Shown: piece by piece, positions 50,240-59,013 of the stretch | Layout of the letters: every line of letters starts with the position of its first letter | How positions within the stretch are numbered: position 1 is the stretch's first letter | Assembly (NCBI GenBank): GCA_034044135.1 | Contig: CP139021.1 | Coordinates: forward strand, 821,635-885,634 | DNA length: 64,000 nt | Source of the DNA: Flammeovirgaceae bacterium SG7u.111 | GTDB taxonomy: Bacteria; Bacteroidota; Bacteroidia; Cytophagales; Flammeovirgaceae | Reading direction: 5' to 3' | Made by a program: the position numbers and the translations under genes | The notes under the pieces: generated by a model | Databases searched by the model: none | What the model saw: only the letters and a program-made list of their open reading frames with translations | Told to the model about the DNA's origin: nothing

Positions 50240-53200
50240 ATGAATGAAAAAGTACTAGAAGGTATTATCAAGTTGCTTGCAATCATCGCTAATATCGAAG
50301 GATCTGCGGGGAATAAACGTGCCATTATAGAAAAGTTCTTACGCTCCCATATCAATCAATTTGAGGCTAATAAAGCACTTTTTTTGTTTGATGAATACGT
50401 GGGGATCAATGATAAATCTGGACTTAAGGAGGCAAAGGCGGTTGCCTTGAAGCTCAAGAATGAGCTATCCAAAAAGCAGCGGATCATTATATTGGTCCAC
50501 TTGGTTGAGTTGGTACTGGCCGACCAAGAGGTTTCCGATATAGAAGACGGATTTATGATTACGGTCTGCGAGGCTTTGAACATCAAAGAGAAATTTTACA
50601 ATATAATAAAAGAATACATTGCCCAAAACGATGCTACCGAGCTCACGTCAGATAATATTTTACTAATAAATGAACGAAAGGACAGTTCGGTTTATAAAGT
50701 AAAGCATCGTTATCACGCCGAGTTGGATACAACTTTGGCCGTGTTGCGGTTTCCTGAAACCGAAATGTATTTTGTAAGGTTGATGCTGCCCACCAAAGAC
50801 CTTACTATGAGTGGGGATCAGCTCAATTGGGAACATATTTATGCTTTCGCACCGGGAAATACCATCCAAGGAAGTGAAATGGATCCGCTGTATTATAGCG
50901 AAGTAGTAAGCCATTTCCTCAATAAGGACGACGAGGCAAAAGTTTCTTTTGAGGCAAATAACATTTCTTATTACTTTCCCAACGGAGGGAAGGGCCTGCA
51001 CAACGTTAATATAGCAGAAGAGTCGGGCAAGCTGGTAGCACTGATGGGTGCTAGCGGATCGGGGAAATCTACTTTGCTAAATGTGCTCAATGGCAACCTT
51101 GCTCCCCAAATTGGCTCTGTAAAAATAAATGGGATCGACATTTATAGGTTCAAAGAAGATGTGCAAGGGGTGATAGGGTATGTACCTCAAGATGACTTGC
51201 TTATTGAAGACCTTTCGGTTTACCAAAATCTTTTTTATGCTGCAAGGTTGTGCTTTGGCAAAGCATCTGACGAGGAAATTGACAAAAAAGTAGAGTGGAC
51301 ACTGCGGAACCTTGGGTTGTTTGAAATACGAGAACTTCGGGTGGGAAATGCCTTGGACAAAACGATAAGTGGAGGGCAGCGGAAACGTCTCAATATTGGG
51401 TTAGAGTTGCTTCGCCAACCTTCAATTCTATTTGTAGATGAGCCTACTTCGGGTCTTTCTTCCCGCGACTCGGAGAATATCATAGACCTGCTCAGGCAGC
51501 TATCACTCATGGGCAAGCTCATTTTTGTGGTAATTCACCAGCCTTCTTCCGATATTTTCAAGATTTTCGACAAGCTTGTGGTGCTAGATGTGGGCGGATA
51601 TCAGATTTATTATGGCAACCCAGTTGCTGCGCTTATGTACTTCCGAACTATGGTCAACGATATAGACAGAGAGGAAGATAGCGTCTGTACCAATTGTGGG
51701 AATGTGAAGGTGGAAGAGATTTTCAATATTATTGAAAATCGAGTGGTGGATGAGTTTGGGAACGATACGCCTGTGAGAAAAGTGCCGCCTAATGTTTGGT
51801 ACAATATGTTTACCGAAAGCACGAAGTTGCCAAGTGTGCAAAAGGTACTGACCAAGCCGCCCAGCTCGCTGGACATCCCCAAGCGCTGGAAGCAGGTGCG
51901 TACTTTTGCCACCAGGGATTTGTTGGCTAAACTGAATAATCACCAGTACCTTGCCATCAATCTTTTGCAAGCGCCTTTGCTTGCATTTATCTTGGCGTTC
52001 ATTGTTCGCTACTATCAGGTAGATGAGCTAACGGGAACGGGAGGCTATGATTTTAGCGAAAATAAAAACCTGCCTGCTTTCATTTTTATGAGCATCATTG
52101 TTGCCATTTTTATGGGGCTGACGGTCAGTGCGGAGGAAATTATCAAAGATGCCAAGATCTTAAAAAGGGAATCGTATTTGGAGTTGAGCAGGTTTAGCTA
52201 TCTATTCTCCAAAATCCTCATTTTATTTGGTTTGTCTGCTATTCAGACCTTGCTTTATGTGCTGGTAGGTCATTACATCTTGGAAATAAAAGACATGACC
52301 TTGACCTACTGGGTGGTGCTTTTTTCTAGCTCTTGCTTTGCCAATATGCTTGGGCTGAATATTTCCGCCACTTTCAATTCGGTAATAACTATTTACATTC
52401 TCATCCCACTTTTGCTTATTCCGCAACTGTTGCTCGGAGGGGTAGTAGTCAAGTTTGATGATATCAATCCCTTTTTGGCGAGCAAGCATGGGTTTGTCCC
52501 TTTCATAGCCGATATTATTACTTCACGGTGGGCGTTTGAAGCTATTTCTGTCAGCCAGTTCAAAGACAATGAATACGAAAAAGATTTCTATGAATATGAT
52601 AGGATGAAAGCGGAAGCGGATTATAAGCGGGTGTATTATATTCCAGCGCTTCGTTCCAAGCTCGAAAAGGCGATGTTGTTGAAAAGCAACGAAGAAGAGC
52701 AGGAGGAGTACAAAGAAGAATTGCAATTGCTTCAGTCCGAAATCAATAAAGAGCATGTTGAAACTCCAAAAATCACCTGTAACGTAGTCGAGCAGATAAA
52801 TGTTGAGGATTTTGAAATGGAGTTGGTCGATAGTGTGGGAAACTATCTCTCTGAGCTGCATAGTTATTACAATCGATTGTATAAAGCCTCGACGAGAGCT
52901 AAAGATAAGGAGGTGGCAAAGCAGATTGACCGGATTGGGAGAGAGGCGTTTACCAAACGGCTCAGGATGTACCATAACGAGAGCGTGATGAAAATGGTGA
53001 CCAACACTACTTCCGAAGAGCGGATAATAGAGTACGATGGACAGCTTATCCAAAAAATATATCCAATTTATCAGACGCCGCCTAAAGGATATTATGAATT
53101 TGCGTTCATGGCGCATTTTTTTGCCCCAAGAAAATATATTTTTGGTAGGTATGTGTCTACGTTAGCATTCAATATCGGCTTTATCTGGACGCTTACACTT

Positions 53201-53290
53201 TTGCTTTATGGCACGCTGTATTTCAATTTCTTTAGAGGAGTCGGCAACTTTTATAGCAACATTTTCCAACGGAGAAAAGTTAAGCATTAG
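50240..53290 (+). CDS. ABCG-like ABC transporter fused to an N-terminal TerB-like domain
   Basis: 1016 residues. Residues 1-130 are helical and resemble the TerB/tellurite-resistance-like module (KQRIIILVHLVELVLADQEV, then DIEDGFMITVCEALNI). Residues about 235-465 are one ABC domain with Walker A LMGASGSGKSTLLNVLNG, signature ISGGQRKRLNIGLELL, Walker B ILFVDEPTSGLSS and H-loop VVIHQPSSDIFKIFDK, a typical ABCG (White-type) sequence. A CTNC motif follows near 476. Six membrane segments fall in two sets, about 580-775 and 965-1005. This is a half-transporter with a regulatory front end; its substrate is unknown. Confidence 0.88.
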   Translation: MNEKVLEGIIKLLAIIANIEGSAGNKRAIIEKFLRSHINQFEANKALFLFDEYVGINDKSGLKEAKAVALKLKNELSKKQRIIILVHLVELVLADQEVSDIEDGFMITVCEALNIKEKFYNIIKEYIAQNDATELTSDNILLINERKDSSVYKVKHRYHAELDTTLAVLRFPETEMYFVRLMLPTKDLTMSGDQLNWEHIYAFAPGNTIQGSEMDPLYYSEVVSHFLNKDDEAKVSFEANNISYYFPNGGKGLHNVNIAEESGKLVALMGASGSGKSTLLNVLNGNLAPQIGSVKINGIDIYRFKEDVQGVIGYVPQDDLLIEDLSVYQNLFYAARLCFGKASDEEIDKKVEWTLRNLGLFEIRELRVGNALDKTISGGQRKRLNIGLELLRQPSILFVDEPTSGLSSRDSENIIDLLRQLSLMGKLIFVVIHQPSSDIFKIFDKLVVLDVGGYQIYYGNPVAALMYFRTMVNDIDREEDSVCTNCGNVKVEEIFNIIENRVVDEFGNDTPVRKVPPNVWYNMFTESTKLPSVQKVLTKPPSSLDIPKRWKQVRTFATRDLLAKLNNHQYLAINLLQAPLLAFILAFIVRYYQVDELTGTGGYDFSENKNLPAFIFMSIIVAIFMGLTVSAEEIIKDAKILKRESYLELSRFSYLFSKILILFGLSAIQTLLYVLVGHYILEIKDMTLTYWVVLFSSSCFANMLGLNISATFNSVITIYILIPLLLIPQLLLGGVVVKFDDINPFLASKHGFVPFIADIITSRWAFEAISVSQFKDNEYEKDFYEYDRMKAEADYKRVYYIPALRSKLEKAMLLKSNEEEQEEYKEELQLLQSEINKEHVETPKITCNVVEQINVEDFEMELVDSVGNYLSELHSYYNRLYKASTRAKDKEVAKQIDRIGREAFTKRLRMYHNESVMKMVTNTTSEERIIEYDGQLIQKIYPIYQTPPKGYYEFAFMAHFFAPRKYIFGRYVSTLAFNIGFIWTLTLLLYGTLYFNFFRGVGNFYSNIFQRRKVKH

Positions 53291-53475
53291 GTTAATATTA
53301 CCCTGACCAAAGTGAGATGGAATTCTATCGGTTCGTTACTTATATTCTCTAGCCATATTTTTTTGAATTTAACAATGCAAGGTCAATTCATGAGTACTTG
53401 GGGGTCGTTTAAATGGGTTTGATAAGGCCTATAAAGGGAAGAAGTTTATTTGTACAAATGTCTATTGCTATAGTA

Positions 53476-53507
53476 TTTGCATTAGTTGATAAAATAAAGG
53501 ATATTTG
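53476..53507 (+). promoter_or_regulatory. Candidate promoter for rimP-nusA
   Basis: TTTG at 53476-53479, a 20-base spacer, then GATATTTG at 53500-53507, near the -7 consensus. The predicted start site is near 53514, leaving a 60-base leader that contains the hairpin at 53535-53564. Confidence 0.5.
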
Positions 53508-53534
53508 TGTGAAATTAGCATGGTAAGAATAACG

Positions 53535-53564
53535 ATAGGGGGCGCTTAGCTCCCTATTTTTTTT
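53535..53564 (+). terminator. Terminator-like hairpin in the rimP leader (possible attenuator)
   Basis: ATAGGGGG (53535-53542) pairs with CTCCCTAT (53550-53557) around CGCTTAG, followed by eight T (57-64). The T run ends only ten bases before ATG 53575. The ABC transporter ends 245 bases upstream and a candidate promoter lies between, so this may act on rimP-nusA transcription and not on the upstream gene. Confidence 0.75.
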
Positions 53565-53574
53565 ACAATTTCAT

Positions 53575-54042
53575 ATGAATTTAGAGAAAGTAATTAGTGA
53601 ATTGGCGGAAGGTTACATTGACAAAGACGATCTGTTTTTGGTGAGCGTGACCGTAAGTGGCTCAGGCAAGATGAAGGTGTTGGTGTTGATAGACGGCGAC
53701 AACGGAGTCGGCATAGACGAATGTGCTAAGCTGAGCAGGAAAATTGGAAATGAGATAGAGGAAAGAAACCTCATAAAAACAGCCTATGCTCTTGAAGTGA
53801 GTTCTCCGGGCGTGGGCGAGCCTTTGCAATTGCCAAGGCAGTTTGAGGCAAATGTGGGCAGAAAACTGGAGCTACTGCTCAAAGATGGCGGAAAGTGGGT
53901 AGGAGAGTTGCTTTCAATAGAAGGCGAAACGTTGCTCATAAATGCGGAGATCAAAGAAAAAGGAAAGAAAAAAATAACACTAGAAGAAAAACAAGTAACC
54001 TTGGATACTATCCAAAAAGCTAAGGTAAAAATAGTATTTTAG
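53575..54042 (+). CDS. rimP: Ribosome maturation factor RimP
   Basis: 155 residues, the usual size. The N-terminal alpha/beta domain has LFLVSVTVSGSGKMKVLVLID, then VGIDECAKLSRKIGNEIEE and YALEVSSPGVGEPL, with the SPG motif the family is known for; the C-terminal SH3-like domain follows. It helps assemble the 30S subunit. It is the first gene of the rimP-nusA-infB cluster, 47 bases before nusA. Confidence 0.93.
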   Translation: MNLEKVISELAEGYIDKDDLFLVSVTVSGSGKMKVLVLIDGDNGVGIDECAKLSRKIGNEIEERNLIKTAYALEVSSPGVGEPLQLPRQFEANVGRKLELLLKDGGKWVGELLSIEGETLLINAEIKEKGKKKITLEEKQVTLDTIQKAKVKIVF

Positions 54043-54089
54043 TGAGAACTAGAACTTAATTCAGATAAATACCAATAAATTATAACAGT

Positions 54090-55346
54090 ATGGATACCAA
54101 TGTATTGATTGATAGCTTTGCCGATTTTGCAAAGAAGAAGGATATTGATCAGCCAACTATGATCAGAATCTTGGAAGATGTTTTTGGTACGATGGTTAGG
54201 AAAAAGTTTGGGACAGACGAAAACTTTGACATCATTATCAACATCGACAAGGGTGACTTGGAGATTTGGCGATATAGGCAAATTATAGCGGACGATGCCG
54301 TAGTAGAAGAAGAGCAAGAGGCGCTATGTATCCGTCTGACCGAAGCGAAAAAAATTGAAGAAGATTTTGAAGTAGGTGAAGAAGTTGCAGAGGAAGTTCA
54401 GATTGAAGACTTTGGAAGAAGGTTGGTACAAACTGCCCGCCAGACCCTTATCCAAAAGGTAAAAGATTTAGAGAAAGATGTTCTTTTCCAAAAATACAAA
54501 GATATGGTAGGAGAGATGATCTCTTGCGAAGCTTACCAAGTGTTGAGTAGGGAGTGTATCCTCATTGATAATGAGAGGAAAGAACTTTCACTTCCTAAAT
54601 CGGAACAAATTTACAAAGATCGTTTTCGCAAAGGAGATTCAGTAAGGGCCATTGTAAGAAGAGTTGAAATGGTCAACAACAATCCTAAGATCATTTTGTC
54701 GAGAACAGCACCAGATTTCTTGGAGCGTTTGTTCGAAAGTGAAGTGCCTGAGGTGTATGATGGTGTAATTACCATCAAAAAAGTTGTGAGAGAGCCAGGT
54801 GAAAGAGCTAAGGTAGCAGTGGAATCTTACGATGACCGAATTGATCCGGTAGGAGCATGCGTGGGTATGAAAGGTTCGAGGATCCACAGTATTGTGAGAG
54901 AATTGCAAAATGAGAACATTGATGTAATTAATTATACTGATAATGTGGAATTGTACATCGCTCGTGCGCTTAGCCCAGCTAAAATCAATAGTATAAAAAT
55001 TGATGAAGCAAAGCAGCGTGTATCGGTGTTTTTGAACAGAGATCAAGTTTCCTTGGCCATTGGCAAAGGCGGTCAGAATATCAAGTTGGCCAGCAAGTTG
55101 GTGGGTATGGAGATTGATGTGTTTAGAGAGTTAGGTGATTTTGAAGATGATGAGGAAGATGTAGAGTTGTCAGAATTTACCGATGTGATCGATGATTGGA
55201 TGATCCAAGAACTGAGAAGGATCGGTTTGGATACTGCAAAAAGTGTACTTGCGGTAAGCCAGCAAGACCTCTATCGAAGAACGGAGCTTGAAGAAGAGTC
55301 AATCCAGTTTATTTTCGATACTCTTCAAAAAGAGTTCGATCAGTAG
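54090..55346 (+). CDS. nusA: Transcription termination/antitermination factor NusA
   Basis: 418 residues. The N-terminal domain (TNVLIDSFADFAKKKDIDQP, then LEDVFGTMVRKKFG) binds RNA polymerase; then an S1 domain with GEMISCEAY-type strand, and two KH domains (VGACVGMKGSRIHSIVRELQ, and VSLAIGKGGQNIKLASKLVG). The C-terminal acidic tail (DFEDDEEDVELSEF) and the WMIQELRRIGLDTAKSVL helical end are short, as usual in Bacteroidota. NusA also regulates its own operon in other bacteria, which is relevant to the hairpin ahead of rimP. Confidence 0.97.
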   Translation: MDTNVLIDSFADFAKKKDIDQPTMIRILEDVFGTMVRKKFGTDENFDIIINIDKGDLEIWRYRQIIADDAVVEEEQEALCIRLTEAKKIEEDFEVGEEVAEEVQIEDFGRRLVQTARQTLIQKVKDLEKDVLFQKYKDMVGEMISCEAYQVLSRECILIDNERKELSLPKSEQIYKDRFRKGDSVRAIVRRVEMVNNNPKIILSRTAPDFLERLFESEVPEVYDGVITIKKVVREPGERAKVAVESYDDRIDPVGACVGMKGSRIHSIVRELQNENIDVINYTDNVELYIARALSPAKINSIKIDEAKQRVSVFLNRDQVSLAIGKGGQNIKLASKLVGMEIDVFRELGDFEDDEEDVELSEFTDVIDDWMIQELRRIGLDTAKSVLAVSQQDLYRRTELEEESIQFIFDTLQKEFDQ

Positions 55347-55652
55347 CAAAATATAGGTAAGGTATCGGCCATCATTTAATAATTGATGGCTGATATGTTT
55401 TAATAGAGGTGAATTTCGATGATTATCCATTGTATTTACCTATTTTTCAAGCATTATAAAGTATTAATTTAGTTATTAGCAGTAGATATAATATCTTTGC
55501 AAGGTTGTTTGAGCAAAATGTTTTGCAAAGAACTATTTTAAGCCTGAAATTGATTGAATATAAGAAGGCTTTTACACATTTATGCTGAGGGAATTAACGT
55601 CAAAGAGAGTGTTACTCGGCATACAGAAATTATTATTCTCTGAAGGTTATAT
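55347..55652 (+). promoter_or_regulatory. 306-base structured gap between nusA and infB with its own promoter
   Basis: No gene. A hairpin ATCGGCCATCA/TGATGGCTGAT (55364-55394) with weak T's follows nusA. TATCTTTG at 55492-55499 matches TAnnTTTG exactly, with TTTAG 20 bases before. The following 150-base leader has GCAAAA-TG-TTTTGC and a nine-pair stem TATGCTGAG (55581-55589)/CTCGGCATA (55615-55623). infB can probably be transcribed alone. Confidence 0.5.
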
Positions 55653-58600
55653 ATGGCAGATTCGAAAACGACAAGATTAAGTAAAGCGGCTAAAAATTTT
55701 AATGTGGGCATAGGCACCATTGTTGAGAAACTTGAATCCCTAGGGTTTGAGATCGACAGGAAGCCGAATGCGCCCATTCCTGCGGAGCAATATGCGCTGT
55801 TGGAAAAAGAATTTAAAGAGTTTATTGAGGAAAGACAAGAGGCGGAAAAACTGACTATAGGAACGAGCCACCACGATGTGGTAATCGATACTGAAAAGAA
55901 ACCGGTTGCTACCGATGATCTTGAAGACGAACTGTTCATAGAAGACCGTACGGCTAAAAAAGAGGAAAAAGCTCCCCAAGCAGAACCCGAAGCCAAGAAA
56001 GAGGAAATAAGCACACCTGAAGAGGACGACGCTGTTATTAAAGCCAAACTACAAGGTCTTAAGATAGTAGGCAAAGTAGATCTTGATAATAAAAACAGAC
56101 CAGTTGCCAAAGCGGAAGAGCCAGAAGCCAAACCTGAAAAACCTGAACCAGAAGTTGAGCCAACACCTGCACCAGTTGCTGAAGAAGCACCTGAGGCAAA
56201 AGAAGAGGTTGTTGAGGAAGAAGCTGCACCAGAGACTCCTAAAAAAGAGCCAGAAGAGGTTAAAGCTGAGGTAAAGGCACCAGTGGGAGCTGCAGAGCCT
56301 GAAGTAAAAGACCCTAAAAAAGAGGGCGCTCCTAAAGAAATAAAAGAAGAAGTACAGGAACAGAAAGAGGAGAAGCCAGACGTTCCTAAAGAAAAGCCTG
56401 TAGTTGCTGAAGAAAAAATAGAAAAAGCCAAGGAGGAAGAAGCAACTCCTAAAGTAGAGGCTAAACCAGAAATTCCTGCACCTGAAATGGTCAATAAAGT
56501 TGAAGAAAAAGACCCTGTAGTGGATAAAGCTGCTGAGGTTAAACAAGAAGAGCCTTCTACTGAGGAAGCTCCTACCGAAGAAGCTACCAAAAAATCTGGT
56601 GGGTCTGGTCTTATCAAAGCAAAATCTGATAAACTACCGGGGCTTACTGTATTAGGAACCATTGATCTTTCTAGTACTAAAAAGCCGAAGAAAAAAGGTA
56701 AGCCTGAGCCTAGAGGCAAAGGTGGTGATCAGAAAGATGCTAAAAAAGACATCAAGAAGGAAGAAAGCACAAGTAGCGCTAACCAACGTAAGCGTAAGCG
56801 TGTAAAATATAAGTCGGAAGACAAGACCCTTAAAGCAGACTTTGATAAAGAAAACAAAGGAAGGGGTAAAGCTACGCCAGCAGGTGGAGGCGGTAAAAGA
56901 AAAGATAGGCCTAAGAAGGAAGAACCTTCTAAGGAAGAAGTACAGGCACAATACAAAAAGACACTTGCTAAACTTAGTGGACCAAACACTCCAAAAAGTA
57001 ACAAGAGTAAGTATAGGAGAGAGAAAAGGGATGCCCATAGGCATGCTGAGGAACTAGAGCAAAGGCAAGCTTCTGAAGAGGTAAATGTGCTGAAAGTGGC
57101 TGAGTTTATCTCTACCAATGAACTATCTTCCCTTATGGAAGTGAGTGTAAATGATATCATTGGAAAATGTATGGGCTTGGGCATGTTTGTTTCCATCAAC
57201 CAGCGTTTGGATGCGGAAACAATTAAACTTATTGCCGAAGACTTTGGGTTTGATGTAGAGTTCACTTCTGCTGAAGAGGAGACCGATTTGGTTCTGGAAG
57301 AAGAGGACAAAGTAGAGGATTTGAGCGATAGAGCTCCTATCGTAACGATCATGGGTCACGTTGACCATGGTAAAACCTCTTTGCTTGACTACATCCGAGA
57401 AGCGAAAGTAGCAGCTGGTGAAGCTGGTGGTATTACCCAGCACATTGGTGCTTATGATGTAGTTACGGAAAGTAATCGAAGAATAGTATTCCTAGATACA
57501 CCGGGTCACGAAGCATTTACAGCGATGCGTGCTCGTGGTGCAAAAGTAACGGATGTTGTAATTGTAGTAGTAGCGGCTGATGACAGTGTGATGCCACAAA
57601 CAATTGAAGCAATAAACCATGCTCAGGTTGCTGGTGTACCTATTGTAATAGCCATCAACAAAGTTGATAAGCCTACGGCAAACCCTGATAAAATTAAGCA
57701 AGAACTTTCCAATATCAATATCCTAGTAGAAGAGTGGGGCGGTAGCATCCAAAGTCAAGAAATTTCTGCTAAAACGGGACAGGGCATAGATGACCTGCTC
57801 GAGTTAGTATTGTTAGAATCCGATATATTAGAATTAAAAGCTAACTCTAAGAAAAATGGAGTTGGTACCGTTGTAGAGGCATTCCTTGACAAAGGTCGTG
57901 GATATGTGAGTACGGTACTAGTGCAAGGCGGTACGCTGAAAGTTGGCGATATCATATTGGCTGGTCAGCATCAAGGTCGTGTAAAAGCGCTGACTGACTC
58001 ACGAGGCAAGCGAGTGAAAAAGGTTGGGCCAGCAACACCAGTACAGGTACTTGGTCTGAACGGTGCTCCGCAAGCAGGTGATAAGTTCAATGTAATGACT
58101 TCTGAGAGGGAGGCAAAAGACATTGCGGTGAAACGCCAGCAGATTATGCGTGAGCAAAGTATCAGGGCTACTAAGCGTACTACTTTGAGTGATATTGGTA
58201 GAAGGATTGCCTTGGGTAACTTCCAACAGCTCAATGTCATACTTAAAGGTGACGTGGATGGTTCAGTGGAGGCATTGTCAGATTCACTGCAAAAACTATC
58301 TACCGATGAAGTGGAGGTAAATATTATCCACAAAGCGGTTGGTCCTGTATCTGAAAACGATATATTGTTAGCATCTGCTTCTGATGCTATTGTGATTGGT
58401 TTCCAAGTGAGGCCAACACTTGCAGCCAGAAGACTTGCTGAAAAAGAGGATGTTGAGGTTAGACTATACTCTATCATCTACAACGCTATTGAAGAAGTGA
58501 AAGACGCAATGGAAGGCTTGCTTTCTGCGGAAATCAAAGAAGAGATAGTTGGTAACGTAGAGGTTAGGGAAACTTATAAAATAAGTAAGGTTGGTATGGT

Positions 58601-58853
58601 AGCAGGTTGCTACGTACTAGATGGTTACCTCAAGCGTAACTCTAAAATCAGGCTTATTCGAGATGGTATTGTAGTGTACGGAGGAGGTGAAAATGGTGGG
58701 GAGATCGCTGCACTTAAACGTTTCAAAGACGATGTGAGCGAAGTGAAACAAGGCTTCGAATGTGGTTTGAGCATCAAGAATTTCAATGACATAAAAGTAG
58801 GGGATATAGTAGAAGCTTTCGAAACCCGAGAGGTGAAGAGGACGCTGAACTAA
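55653..58853 (+). CDS. infB: Translation initiation factor IF-2
   Basis: 1066 residues. Residues 1-55 are the IF2_N domain ([20 protein letters not shown]). A long low-complexity Lys/Glu/Pro/Ala-rich region (about 90-460) of the kind typical for Bacteroidota follows. A second N-like helical domain sits near 475-555. The GTPase domain begins with G1 GHVDHGKT at 568-575, then G3 DTPGHEAF, and G4 NKVDKP, followed by domains II, III and the C1/C2 tail. IF-2 brings initiator tRNA to the 30S subunit. The extension makes it longer than E. coli's 890 residues. Confidence 0.98.
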   Translation: MADSKTTRLSKAAKNFNVGIGTIVEKLESLGFEIDRKPNAPIPAEQYALLEKEFKEFIEERQEAEKLTIGTSHHDVVIDTEKKPVATDDLEDELFIEDRTAKKEEKAPQAEPEAKKEEISTPEEDDAVIKAKLQGLKIVGKVDLDNKNRPVAKAEEPEAKPEKPEPEVEPTPAPVAEEAPEAKEEVVEEEAAPETPKKEPEEVKAEVKAPVGAAEPEVKDPKKEGAPKEIKEEVQEQKEEKPDVPKEKPVVAEEKIEKAKEEEATPKVEAKPEIPAPEMVNKVEEKDPVVDKAAEVKQEEPSTEEAPTEEATKKSGGSGLIKAKSDKLPGLTVLGTIDLSSTKKPKKKGKPEPRGKGGDQKDAKKDIKKEESTSSANQRKRKRVKYKSEDKTLKADFDKENKGRGKATPAGGGGKRKDRPKKEEPSKEEVQAQYKKTLAKLSGPNTPKSNKSKYRREKRDAHRHAEELEQRQASEEVNVLKVAEFISTNELSSLMEVSVNDIIGKCMGLGMFVSINQRLDAETIKLIAEDFGFDVEFTSAEEETDLVLEEEDKVEDLSDRAPIVTIMGHVDHGKTSLLDYIREAKVAAGEAGGITQHIGAYDVVTESNRRIVFLDTPGHEAFTAMRARGAKVTDVVIVVVAADDSVMPQTIEAINHAQVAGVPIVIAINKVDKPTANPDKIKQELSNINILVEEWGGSIQSQEISAKTGQGIDDLLELVLLESDILELKANSKKNGVGTVVEAFLDKGRGYVSTVLVQGGTLKVGDIILAGQHQGRVKALTDSRGKRVKKVGPATPVQVLGLNGAPQAGDKFNVMTSEREAKDIAVKRQQIMREQSIRATKRTTLSDIGRRIALGNFQQLNVILKGDVDGSVEALSDSLQKLSTDEVEVNIIHKAVGPVSENDILLASASDAIVIGFQVRPTLAARRLAEKEDVEVRLYSIIYNAIEEVKDAMEGLLSAEIKEEIVGNVEVRETYKISKVGMVAGCYVLDGYLKRNSKIRLIRDGIVVYGGGENGGEIAALKRFKDDVSEVKQGFECGLSIKNFNDIKVGDIVEAFETREVKRTLN

Positions 58854-58878
58854 TTTTTCTTCAAATTTATCTCAAACT

Positions 58879-58917
58879 ATACCCGTTTTCATTCTCTTGA
58901 AAACGGGTATTTTTTTT
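58879..58917 (+). terminator. Rho-independent terminator after infB
   Basis: ATACCCGTTTTC (58879-58890) pairs with GAAAACGGGTAT (58899-58910), followed by eight T. Confidence 0.92.
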
Positions 58918-58957
58918 CAGTAGCAATCAGTAGATTTGAGCTTGACAAACTTTACGG

Positions 58958-58989
58958 TTACCAAGTCCATTTTAGTTGGTAATCTTTTT
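58958..58989 (+). promoter_or_regulatory. Second hairpin with T run before the PPIase gene
   Basis: TTACCAA (58958-58964) pairs with TTGGTAA (58976-58982), then a TCTTTTTT run. It lies 25 bases before ATG 59014, after the main infB terminator, so it may be a leader attenuator or a back-up terminator. Confidence 0.4.
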
Positions 58990-59013
58990 TAGAACAAATA
59001 CTTTAGGTTGATC

